A stretch of 64,000 nt of DNA, from NCBI GenBank assembly GCA_001512505.1, contig LFSC01000056.1, positions 8,160 to 72,159 of the forward strand, given 5' to 3'. Shown here piece by piece: positions 18,597 to 25,991 of the stretch. The notes under the pieces were generated by a model that was given only the letters and a program-made list of their open reading frames with translations, searched no databases and was not told where the DNA came from. The translations under genes and the position numbers were made by a program. Source of the DNA: Clostridiaceae bacterium DTU079 (lineage in GTDB: Bacteria > Bacillota > Clostridia > Acetivibrionales > Acetivibrionaceae). Numbering within the stretch: the stretch's first letter is position 1; the number at the start of each line of letters is the position of its first letter.

Positions 18597-18632
18597 GCTT
18601 CCCTTGCAGAATCTGCATTTTGCAAGGGAAGC
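18597..18632 (-). other. 12-bp perfect hairpin between hsp20 and dnaJ
   Basis: GCTTCCCTTGCA and TGCAAGGGAAGC pair perfectly around a 12-base loop. No T run follows on the minus strand (AGATATTATTTAGG), so it is not a standard terminator. A processing or mRNA-stabilising element that sets a higher hsp20 level is plausible. Confidence 0.5.
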
Positions 18633-18681
18633 TTATGAGTTAATTATGATATTACAACTTTACGTCATGTCATTTATCAGA

Positions 18682-19131
18682 TTACATTATATCTATTTTT
18701 CTTCCTCTGGGTTTGCTCTGTTCCTTCTTTGGAAGTATCAAAGTCAGAACACCGTTCTCATGTTTCGCAGTAATTTTATCGGCTTCAACGTTGTCAATGG
18801 AAAATGACCTTGCCATACTTGAGGTTCTGCGTTCTTTTCTGATGTAATTGTCTCTTTTTTCTTCAACCCTCTCGTCCCTGTTTGCACTAATAGTCAGTCG
18901 GTTATCGTTTATTTCAATATTGATATCCTCTTTTCTTACTCCCGGCATCTCCGCCTCAAGTACGTACTCCTTCTCATTTTCCTTTATATCCACTCTCATG
19001 TTGCCAGCGTTTCCGAAGAACACAGGAAATGTCGGTTCATTAAAGAAATCGTCAAAAAAGTTGTCAATGTCGAACAGATCTCCGTTTCTTCTTTCCATTC
19101 CTCTTCTTCCAAAAGGTACTAATCCGAACAT
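18682..19131 (-). CDS. Small heat-shock protein, Hsp20/alpha-crystallin
   Basis: A 149-residue small heat-shock protein that holds unfolded proteins in a refoldable state without ATP. The alpha-crystallin domain spans about residues 45-140, with MPGVRKEDINIEI and the terminal beta strand motif HENGVLTLILPKK; the C-terminal tail is short. The ATG at 19131 is selected because GGAGGTG lies 8 bases upstream. It is the first gene of the hsp20-dnaJ-clpB cluster and has a CtsR-type operator in its promoter region. Confidence 0.93.
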   Translation of the reverse strand: MFGLVPFGRRGMERRNGDLFDIDNFFDDFFNEPTFPVFFGNAGNMRVDIKENEKEYVLEAEMPGVRKEDINIEINDNRLTISANRDERVEEKRDNYIRKERRTSSMARSFSIDNVEADKITAKHENGVLTLILPKKEQSKPRGRKIDIM

Positions 19132-19203
19132 AAACGACACCTCCATAAATTTAATTTATGCATTGTTTTTTAAATTTGACCTTTATCGGTCCTTTCAATA
19201 TTA

Positions 19204-19232
19204 TTTATACTATTTTTTTAATTATTCATCAA
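19204..19232 (-). promoter_or_regulatory. Candidate sigma-A promoter of hsp20
   Basis: On the minus strand TTGATG, a 17-base spacer and TATAAA lie about 75 bases upstream of the hsp20 start, next to the CtsR-type box. Confidence 0.5.
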
Positions 19233-19240
19233 TATTAGAC

Positions 19241-19257
19241 TTTGACTTTCTTTGACC
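19241..19257 (-). promoter_or_regulatory. CtsR-type operator upstream of hsp20
   Basis: On the minus strand GGTCAAA-GAA-AGTCAAA matches the CtsR heptad direct repeat (A/G)GTCAAA-NAN-(A/G)GTCAAA. A further single half-site GGTCAAA lies at 19181-19175. CtsR represses clp genes in Gram-positive bacteria and is inactivated by heat. The site lies 8 bases upstream of the predicted -35 box. Confidence 0.75.
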
Positions 19258-19500
19258 TTCAGGTTAAAAAACCTTACAACTAAAACGAATTATCTCAAGA
19301 TATCTTAAAATATCTCCATATTTTAAAATATTTCTTGTCTCAAGGTTAAAGTCAAATATAATAATATTTCCCATCCTCCTAAAACTGATTTTAATTCATG
19401 TTAATCTACACTTGTCCCTTTCTGAATTCAATAAAAAAGCTGTCAGAATAGTTTTTTATACACTTACTCCGACAGTCTCTTGAAAATAATTGTCTTTAAG

Positions 19501-20026
19501 TCAAATGTCTGTAGAATTCTCCCATTCTTTGAACCATATCCTGCCTGAATTTACTTCATGAGCCCTGAATATGATTCTGCTGCCATAATCATCGCTATCC
19601 GCCTTAAATTTCAGCAAGTAGGCTCTTGAGTTATCCTCACTTGCCGGTATTTCCTCTTTATCAGGAATTATAACTTTTGTATTTCCGTCCTTATCTATAT
19701 AATATAATATTTCAAAAGCAAAATGTTTTTCGTCAGCATTCTTAAAATTTACTGTTATATTACACATCCCGTCTTCAAAGAACATATCCAAAACAACATC
19801 TTCATATCCAATATCTAAATTGCTTTCTCCATTGGCTTTCTCAAGACTTTCAACTTTTTGGTTCAAGCTTTCTATCTCCTTTTTTAAGCTACTTATCTCT
19901 TCAAGCATTTTTTCAATATCTGATTGATCCGAGCTGGCTTGCCGATAACTGCAACTTGTCGATAAAACAGAAACAGTCGTTATTAATCCGAAAATTATTT
20001 TTCTTTTTTGCTTCGAAAGAATACAT
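19501..20026 (-). CDS. Probable lipoprotein, unknown function, 5' end frameshifted
   Basis: The ORF track gives 135 residues from an internal ATG at 19908: a short coiled coil (ISSLKKEIESLNQKVESLE) then a beta-rich domain ending in RIWFKEWENSTDI. The same frame continues upstream through a signal-peptide-like KRKIIFGLITTVSVLSTSC, but its only good start (ATG at 20026 with GGAAGG upstream) lies in the next frame. The two join if one A is removed from the A6 run at 20004-20009. The mature protein would be a surface lipoprotein. No family recognised. Either a sequencing error, slippage/phase variation, or a recent mutation could explain the shift. Confidence 0.5.
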
Positions 20027-20204
20027 CATCATTCCTTCCCAAAAATATCTTCTTTTAGGTAACACTATCTATATGTCACCGACAGGCTCTGCTACTAACC
20101 CCATAATGCTTTCCCATTCTTTTATTTACTTTTAACCCGTCAGCTATGAATACATAAATATTAATTAATTTTCTCATACGGATATAATATAAGGCCATGC
20201 TTCT

Positions 20205-20840
20205 TTAGCATTGCCTTACATTTCTAATAAATTCTTTTATTTTGGCCTCATCCTTAAACCCATCGGTTTCAACACCGCTGCTTACATCCACAGCAAAGGG
20301 CTTTACCCTCTCCACCGCTTCCCTCACATTTTGGGGATTCAGCCCTCCGGCAAGGACAATTTTGCCATATTCATGGGCAAGAGAGGCAAGCTGCCAGTCA
20401 AAAACACTGCCGGAACCGCCATAGCTACCTTCAACATAGGTATCAAGAATAAAAGCATCCACACTGTATTCGGACATCATCCTAAGAGAATCTTTATTTT
20501 TAACTCTTATTCCCTTCCAAATTTCAATCTTTTTACCCTCATTTTCTTTTATAGATTCCATTAGCCGCCCAATATATTCCGGGGATTCGTCGCCGTGAAG
20601 CTGAACACAGTCCAATCCGGTATATTTTACTATGTCCGCAACTTTCTCCATGTCCTCGCTCACAAACACTCCCACTGCCTTAATACCCGGCATTAGCCCC
20701 TCCCTTAATTCTTTTGCCCATTCCTTTGTAACCCTGCGCTTGCTTTCGGCAAATACAAAGCCTGCAAATTGAGGCATGTACCGGTTTACATACTCTATAT
20801 CCTCTTTTCTTCTCAAACCGCAAATCTTAACCCCTGTCAT
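20205..20840 (-). CDS. trpF: Phosphoribosylanthranilate isomerase
   Basis: A 211-residue TIM barrel converting N-(5'-phosphoribosyl)anthranilate to CdRP in tryptophan synthesis. The catalytic Cys is in VKICGLRRKED, the catalytic Asp in AFILDTYVEGSYGGSG, and LAGGLNPQNV forms the phosphate-binding region. The ATG at 20840 gives the typical MTxVKICG opening; an upstream GTG overlaps the trpC stop. It is the last trp gene here; trpB and trpA are not in the window. Confidence 0.93.
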   Translation of the reverse strand: MTGVKICGLRRKEDIEYVNRYMPQFAGFVFAESKRRVTKEWAKELREGLMPGIKAVGVFVSEDMEKVADIVKYTGLDCVQLHGDESPEYIGRLMESIKENEGKKIEIWKGIRVKNKDSLRMMSEYSVDAFILDTYVEGSYGGSGSVFDWQLASLAHEYGKIVLAGGLNPQNVREAVERVKPFAVDVSSGVETDGFKDEAKIKEFIRNVRQC

Positions 20841-20842
20841 AA

Positions 20843-21625
20843 TCACACCGCTCTTAACTCTTGAACTTTTTCCTTTATGGATTGAGCCCTCATAAAGGTT
20901 TCCCCTATCAGTACAGCATCCACACCGAGACCATACAGGTATTTTATGTCCTCATTGCTTCTTATTCCGCTTTCGCTGACCACTATCCGGTCATTTGGTA
21001 TACGGGAGAGGAGCTTTTCAGTGTTTTTAATATCCACCTCAAAGGTTCTGAGGTCTCTGTTGTTAATTCCGATAATTTTAGCACCGGATTCCAAGGCCCT
21101 TTCAAGCTCGGTTTCGTCATGAACCTCCACAAGACACTGCATTCCGAGTATACCCGCAACTATCTGGAACTTCTTCAACTCTTCATCATTAAGAAGGGAA
21201 ACAATCAGTAATATGGCATCAGCTCCTATGCACCGTGATTGGTAAACCTGCCAAAGATCAATTATAAAATCCTTTCTCAAAATCGGCAGCGGGCAAAACC
21301 GTCTTATTTTTACAAGATACTCTTCATCACCTTGAAAAAAATTCTTTTCAGTGAGGACGGAAATGGCCTGAACCCTAGAATCTATATACTCCTTTGCAAT
21401 TTCTTCAGGATCAAAATCCACTTTTATAAGTCCCTTTGACGGTGATGCTCTTTTTACCTCTGCGATAATAGATATAGAATCCTTGTTTTTTAGTGCCGAA
21501 TAAAAGTCCAAGGGCTTGTGCAGTCCCGGTCTTTTTATTCTTTGCTTCCAACCCTCTATAGAAATTTTACTCATCTCTTCTTTAAGCTGTATCCTTTTCT
21601 TTTCAACAATTTTATCCAGTATCAT
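20843..21625 (-). CDS. trpC: Indole-3-glycerol phosphate synthase
   Basis: A 260-residue TIM barrel that closes the indole ring (CdRP to indole-3-glycerol phosphate). The family blocks are visible: IIAEVKRASPSKG, LTEKNFFQGDEEYL, LPILRKDFIIDLWQV, IGINNRDLRTFEVD and VVSESGIRS. Catalytic Lys and Glu residues lie in these blocks. It is separated from trpD by 91 bases and abuts trpF. Confidence 0.95.
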   Translation of the reverse strand: MILDKIVEKKRIQLKEEMSKISIEGWKQRIKRPGLHKPLDFYSALKNKDSISIIAEVKRASPSKGLIKVDFDPEEIAKEYIDSRVQAISVLTEKNFFQGDEEYLVKIRRFCPLPILRKDFIIDLWQVYQSRCIGADAILLIVSLLNDEELKKFQIVAGILGMQCLVEVHDETELERALESGAKIIGINNRDLRTFEVDIKNTEKLLSRIPNDRIVVSESGIRSNEDIKYLYGLGVDAVLIGETFMRAQSIKEKVQELRAV

Positions 21626-21716
21626 TTTAACCCTCCAATCAGTTCAACAACTTTCACTGTATCAATTATGCAAATAATCAGCCTAATGTTTTATCTTAAT
21701 CCCACCAATACTATAA

Positions 21717-22754
21717 TTAGCTCGAAAGCTTTTCACGCTCTAAAAAGGAATTGGTCATATCTACAAATTCATTGAGTTTCTTTAATGCTTTTTTGCTGTC
21801 GATTATCTCCTGTGCAATATCAATTCCCTCTTCAATACAGGAAGCAACCTTTCCTACATACAAAGCAGCCGCAGAATTCAAAACAACAATGTCTCTTTTC
21901 GGGCCCTTTTCACCGTTAAAGATTCCAAGAATTATTTTGGCATTCTCCTCGGCGTCTTTTCCTGTCAAATCCTCTTTTGAGGCGAGCTTAAACCCATATT
22001 TCTCAGGATTTATTTCATAATTTACTACCTCATTGTTTCGAACCTCCGAAACTTTTGTGGAGGTTGTAGTAGTTATTTCGTCCATACCGTCTCTTCCATG
22101 TATCACCATGGCTCTTTCAATACCCAAATTCAACAGCACATTTGCCACAGGCTCCGTAAGTTTTTCACTAAAAACTCCCAAAAGCTGGCCTTTGGCGTTT
22201 GCCGGATTGGTCAATGGTCCCAATATATTGAATACCGTTCTAATGCCCAGTTCCTTTCTCGGTCCGGCAGCATATTTCATTGATTTGTGGAAAGCCGGAG
22301 CAAACATAAAGCCAATACCCACCTGCTCAATACACTCCTTTACCTGCATAGGATTTAGGTCAATATTGGCACCTAAGACCTCCAATACATCGGCACTACC
22401 GCTTCTGCTGGAAACCGATCTGTTTCCGTGTTTTGCAACAGCTACCCCCCCCGCAGCTGCCACAAAGGCCACTGCAGTGGAAATATTAAAGGTATTTGTG
22501 CCATCCCCTCCTGTACCGCAGGTATCAATATAGTATTCCACATTCGGGCTGATCCTCTCCGCCTTTTCCCTCATTACCTTGGCACAGCCGGTTATTTCTT
22601 CCGTGGTCTCACCCTTGATTCTTAATGCTGTTATAAAACTTCCTATCTGCGCCTGGGTAGCCTTTCCTTCCATAATACAGCTTAGAGCCTCAACGATCTC
22701 CGCCTCACTTAAGTTTTTGCCTTCAATAAGTTTTGAAATTGCTTTTCTCAACAT
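21717..22754 (-). CDS. trpD: Anthranilate phosphoribosyltransferase
   Basis: A 345-residue enzyme that transfers phosphoribose from PRPP to anthranilate. The PRPP site is [17 protein letters not shown], followed by [18 protein letters not shown] and [17 protein letters not shown]. The C-terminus carries the usual helical segment. Its ribosome binding region, AGAGGAGAGG, is part of a row of five (U/G)AG triplets spaced by two bases, listed separately. The gap to trpG is 130 bases, larger than between the other trp genes. Confidence 0.95.
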   Translation of the reverse strand: MLRKAISKLIEGKNLSEAEIVEALSCIMEGKATQAQIGSFITALRIKGETTEEITGCAKVMREKAERISPNVEYYIDTCGTGGDGTNTFNISTAVAFVAAAGGVAVAKHGNRSVSSRSGSADVLEVLGANIDLNPMQVKECIEQVGIGFMFAPAFHKSMKYAAGPRKELGIRTVFNILGPLTNPANAKGQLLGVFSEKLTEPVANVLLNLGIERAMVIHGRDGMDEITTTTSTKVSEVRNNEVVNYEINPEKYGFKLASKEDLTGKDAEENAKIILGIFNGEKGPKRDIVVLNSAAALYVGKVASCIEEGIDIAQEIIDSKKALKKLNEFVDMTNSFLEREKLSS

Positions 22755-22762
22755 TTTAACCT

Positions 22763-22785
22763 CTCCTCTCTTCTCAACTCGACTA
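22763..22785 (-). promoter_or_regulatory. (U/G)AG repeat array over the trpD ribosome binding site
   Basis: On the minus strand UAG-tc-GAG-tt-GAG-aa-GAG-ag-GAG runs with an exact 5-base period directly into the Shine-Dalgarno of trpD. In Bacillus, TRAP binds such arrays over the trpG and trpP ribosome binding sites to block translation. Five repeats are fewer than the usual nine to eleven. Confidence 0.45.
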
Positions 22786-22884
22786 TTGATAATAAACCCA
22801 ATTGTTATTGATTTTTTACTTACCTGAATTAGTTTTTAATCCCTTTATAACACGTTGGTTCAAATAAAATTTATTAATTATTTA

Positions 22885-23466
22885 TCACCTTGTTAAATTT
22901 ATAAAGTTTCTTAATATCGTTTTTCCTTCGGGTGTCAAAATTGACTCCGGATGAAATTGAATCCCAAAGACCGGATACTCTTTATGCTTCAATCCCATTA
23001 TTTCACCCTCGGAGGTCTCTGCGGTAATTTTAAGGCATAAAGGAACTTCTTCATTGTGCACAATCAAAGAATGATATCTTCCCACCTGGATCCTTTGGGG
23101 AAGGCCGCTAAATATCTCACATTCCCTGTCCACACTCACCTCTGAAGCCTTTCCATGCATAAGCCTTTTGGCATGAACTATCTTCGCCCCAAAGGCTTCT
23201 CCTATTGCCTGATGACCCAGACATACCCCCAGCACCGGAATATATTTCCCCACGCTTTTCACGAGTTCTATGCATATACCTGCATCTTTCGGAAAACCAG
23301 GACCAGGGGAAATAATTATATGGCTGGGATTCATCTCTTTTATTTCCTCCACGGTTATTCTGTCGTTTCTGTAAACCTCAATATGCGGATTAATTTCCCC
23401 TATATACTGGTATAAATTATAAGTAAAGGAATCGTAATTATCTATAATCAAAATTTTATCGCTCAT
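22885..23466 (-). CDS. trpG: Anthranilate synthase, glutamine amidotransferase subunit
   Basis: A 193-residue class I glutamine amidotransferase that feeds ammonia to TrpE. The catalytic triad is visible as the Cys in GVCLGHQAIGEAFG and the His and Glu in FGIQFHPESIL. The oxyanion strand is ISPGPGFPKDAG. It overlaps trpE by 4 bases (ATGA), so the two subunits are translated together. It could also serve as PabA. Confidence 0.93.
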   Translation of the reverse strand: MSDKILIIDNYDSFTYNLYQYIGEINPHIEVYRNDRITVEEIKEMNPSHIIISPGPGFPKDAGICIELVKSVGKYIPVLGVCLGHQAIGEAFGAKIVHAKRLMHGKASEVSVDRECEIFSGLPQRIQVGRYHSLIVHNEEVPLCLKITAETSEGEIMGLKHKEYPVFGIQFHPESILTPEGKTILRNFINLTR

Positions 23467-24944
23467 CTTATCTTCCCCGCCTCCTCTAAAGCTTTAAGAA
23501 GTGCCTTTGCCTTGTTGAGGCATTCCTCATACTCTTTTTCCGGATCGGAATCTGCAACAATGCCGGCACCGGCCTGAACATACGCTTTTCCATCCTTGAA
23601 TATCATTGTCCTTATGGTTATACAGCTGTCAAGATTACCGTTAAAGCTTAGATATCCTATAGCCCCTCCATAAGGCCCCCTTTTTACCGTTTCCAGCTCA
23701 TCAATTATCTCCATTGCTCTAACCTTCGGTGCCCCGGATAGAGTCCCGGCAGGCAAAATGGACATCACGGCATCAAAGGCTGTCTTATCCTCCCTCATTT
23801 CTCCTTGAACATTTGTTACCATATGCATTACGTGGGAGTATCTTTCAATGTGCATAAGGTTTTTGACCGCAACAGTACCATACTTTGATACCCTTCCTAT
23901 ATCGTTTCTGCCAAGGTCTACAAGCATTGTGTGTTCGGCAATCTCCTTCTCATCCTTCAAAAGTTCTTCCTCCAAAGCCTCGTCTTCTTCCTTTGTCCTG
24001 CCCCGTTTCCTGGTTCCTGCAATGGGGCAGGTCTCTACAATATTATTCTCTACTCTGACCAGCATTTCCGGTGAGGAACCCACAATTCTAAGATCATCAA
24101 ACTTCAAATAATACATGTAAGGCGAAGGATTAACTATTCTAAGTGCCCTGTAAACATTAAAGGGATGCTCGCCGGTCTCAACACATAAACGCTGCGACAA
24201 AACCACCTGAAATATATCCCCGTTTCTTATATATTCTTTTGCCTTGAGCACGTTAGTGCAAAACAATTCTTTTGAAATGTTTCCGGTAAATTTGATTTCT
24301 TCATTGTTATTAGACTTCAAATTGTAATCTTCGGTGGTTTTCCACCTTGTCTCCATAAACTCCCGGTGTATTGCTTTAATTCTGTCAACCGCACTGTTAT
24401 ATGCCCTCTGAAGGTTTCCCTCAACATGCAAATTAACAATTACATGAATCTTTTGCTTGAGATGGTCATATACAAGAACTTCATCACAGAACATGAAATA
24501 GCTTTCCGGGAGCTCCAAATCATCCTCCGGCATGTTCGGCAAATTCTCGTAATAGCGTATTAAATCATAACCGAAGTATCCCACCGCTCCTCCGTTAAAC
24601 CTCGGAAGATATGGAAGATTTGCTCCTTTAAACCCTTTCATGATGTTTCGTATAATCTCCACCGGATTTCCTTCAACTTCTTTTTGTCCTTCTTTTCTGC
24701 TGCTGATTAGGGTTTTATTCTTATAACTCTTTACTATAAGAAAAGGATTTCTGCCAATGATCGAGTATCTGGCCCATTTTTCGCCGCCTTCAACGCTTTC
24801 CAGGAGGAAACAGAACCTGCTTTCCTCAAACCTTTTAAAAAGGCTTATGGGCGTCTCCATATCAGCGTATACTTCCATTGAAACAGGTATGATATTATAG
24901 TGTTCAGCCAGCTCTTTAACCCTGTCAAATTCCGGATAAAACAT
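23463..24944 (-). CDS. trpE: Anthranilate synthase component I
   Basis: A 493-residue chorismate-utilising enzyme. The N-terminal region includes RFCFLLESVEGGEKWARYS, which carries the conserved LLES tryptophan-feedback motif. The C-terminal catalytic domain shows GDIFQVVLSQR, PSPYMYYLKF, ETCPIAGTRKRG, LVDLGRNDIGRV, LPAGTLSGAPKVRAMEII and YVQAGAGIVADSDPEKEY. It is the first gene of trpEGDCF and is preceded by an attenuator-type leader, described separately. AAGGAGGAG lies 7 bases upstream of the ATG. Confidence 0.96.
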   Translation of the reverse strand: MFYPEFDRVKELAEHYNIIPVSMEVYADMETPISLFKRFEESRFCFLLESVEGGEKWARYSIIGRNPFLIVKSYKNKTLISSRKEGQKEVEGNPVEIIRNIMKGFKGANLPYLPRFNGGAVGYFGYDLIRYYENLPNMPEDDLELPESYFMFCDEVLVYDHLKQKIHVIVNLHVEGNLQRAYNSAVDRIKAIHREFMETRWKTTEDYNLKSNNNEEIKFTGNISKELFCTNVLKAKEYIRNGDIFQVVLSQRLCVETGEHPFNVYRALRIVNPSPYMYYLKFDDLRIVGSSPEMLVRVENNIVETCPIAGTRKRGRTKEEDEALEEELLKDEKEIAEHTMLVDLGRNDIGRVSKYGTVAVKNLMHIERYSHVMHMVTNVQGEMREDKTAFDAVMSILPAGTLSGAPKVRAMEIIDELETVKRGPYGGAIGYLSFNGNLDSCITIRTMIFKDGKAYVQAGAGIVADSDPEKEYEECLNKAKALLKALEEAGKIR

Positions 24945-24988
24945 TTTGACTCCTCCTTAGCTATAAGGAAGACATGAGAGAAGACTAT

Positions 24989-25017
24989 AAAAAACGCCGG
25001 ATTGGATGAATCCGGCG
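24989..25017 (-). terminator. Leader terminator (attenuator) upstream of trpE
   Basis: On the minus strand CGCCGGATT-CATCC-AATCCGGCG-TTTTTT forms a strong GC-rich hairpin with a T run, 45 bases before the trpE start. A terminator inside the leader of an operon indicates control by attenuation. Confidence 0.9.
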
Positions 25018-25042
25018 ACTGAATACGCAAATATGAATATTC

Positions 25043-25087
25043 CTCGCCTCATCTCATCTCTTCTCATCAAACTACTCATCTCATCTT
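25043..25087 (-). promoter_or_regulatory. TRAP-like (G/U)AG repeat array in the trpE leader
   Basis: Reading the minus strand from 25087: AAG-at-GAG-at-GAG-UAG, six bases, then GAG-aa-GAG-at-GAG-at-GAG-gc-GAG. The last five GAGs have an exact 5-base period. The array begins within a few bases of the expected transcript start and ends 25 bases before the terminator stem. GGCGA at its end can pair with UCGCC in the 5' arm of the terminator, giving an antiterminator that a bound protein would prevent. This is the layout of TRAP-controlled trp leaders. Confidence 0.7.
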
Positions 25088-25097
25088 TATTGATTTA

Positions 25098-25126
25098 ATT
25101 GTAACATGAAGCTATTTATATTGCAA
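25098..25126 (-). promoter_or_regulatory. Promoter of the trp operon
   Basis: On the minus strand TTGCAA (25126-25121), a 17-base spacer and TACAAT (25103-25098). The start would be near 25091, giving a leader of about 145 bases. Confidence 0.7.
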
Positions 25127-25256
25127 TATAATTACAAAAATAAGTATGTATTTTTATTTACTCGGCTGCGGCACCAATGTAAATCCGCTATTTTAATGCA
25201 TTCTTTGTCCTCCATCTTAAAAAACCGATATGCTTCACCTAACTATTCATAAATAA

Positions 25257-25391
25257 TTAACCGATAATATTTTTCTGCTTATTCTTTGAGATTTCTTCAC
25301 ACCATTTTCTACGCTCTTCATGTTCTACATCCATAATGTCATCATGAGACCAATGAAAACAGTATGCTATAAAGGCTGCTTCCTGGTAATG
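25257..25391 (-). pseudogene. DUF6760-like tail-gene relic without a start codon
   Basis: Directly after the TAG of the neighbouring tail-assembly-like gene, and in the same frame, 44 codons encode HYQEAAFIAYCFHWSHDDI... up to a TAA. The pattern (Y/H)xEEVAFIAYxFHW followed by LDxEHxERRxW is what I recall of the small DUF6760 proteins that follow this gene in extracellular contractile injection loci. No ATG, GTG or TTG is available at the right place, so the 5' end appears lost. Confidence 0.5.
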
Positions 25392-25766
25392 CTAGTCCTT
25401 AATATATCCTGGGCAGCCTATCTCTACTTCAAAGATATTCCCACATTTAGGACATTTTGCTTTTAATTTTGTCATACCCGAACTGTTAATTGTATTGTAA
25501 AACTCCTGCAGATAAGCGAAATCTGATGAAAACAGACCTTCAATAATATTGGTATTAATAGCTTGCAAGTCCCCCAATTTTGTAATAACCCTTGCTAAAA
25601 TAATAACCGAAAGGTATACCGGGTTTTGCTGCACTCTAGGGTCTTTCATGGGCAAAATTTCATCAGCTGCTGTGGCTAGTCTCATAGCCCCATTGCGATG
25701 CAAATTTCCGTTTTCATCAATATAACCTTTTGGTAATGTAAATTCATATTCTGTTTTAAATGACAT
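25392..25766 (-). CDS. Phage-tail-assembly/eCIS-type zinc protein, isolated
   Basis: A 124-residue protein with FTLPKGYIDENG, then GAMRLATAADEILPMKDPRV and LARVITKLGDLQAINTNIIE, ending in a CPKCG half of a zinc ribbon-like motif. This pattern matches, from memory, the small phage tail assembly proteins in contractile injection (eCIS/T4-like tail) loci. No sheath, baseplate or ATPase genes are nearby, so it is an orphan. The frame itself is intact. GGGGG lies upstream of the ATG. It may be an inactive remnant. Confidence 0.6.
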   Translation of the reverse strand: MSFKTEYEFTLPKGYIDENGNLHRNGAMRLATAADEILPMKDPRVQQNPVYLSVIILARVITKLGDLQAINTNIIEGLFSSDFAYLQEFYNTINSSGMTKLKAKCPKCGNIFEVEIGCPGYIKD

Positions 25767-25821
25767 TTTTTACCCCCAACATTTTATATGAATTAGTATT
25801 CAAAATGAAAAACATTCTTTC

Positions 25822-25902
25822 CTACCAACGGGCAGTATCATTATCTGCCTCGTCCACAGCAATGATGGAAAGGTTCTTAACCTTGTAAGAAAAATATGAA
25901 TA
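25822..25902 (-). pseudogene. Possible tail-tube protein fragment
   Basis: Between an in-frame TGA and a TAG, 26 codons read ...KVKNLSIIAVDEADNDTARW. The form xLDExxxxxARW is like a strand near the C-terminus of T4 gp19-type tail tube proteins, which would normally precede the tail-assembly gene. The fragment is very short and the call is weak by itself; its support is its position. Confidence 0.25.
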
Positions 25903-25991
25903 TCAAATGCTTCTAAAATAATAATATATAAATATTACGTAAATTTCCACCATTATTTAATATAATTTTTAATATAATTTTACTTATATAA

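Noticed and set aside
24845-25030. 61-residue ORF through the trpE leader, considered as a leader peptide
   Set aside because: It begins at a TTG and has no cluster of Trp codons before the terminator. It continues into trpE in the wrong frame. Peptide-type attenuation is therefore not supported.
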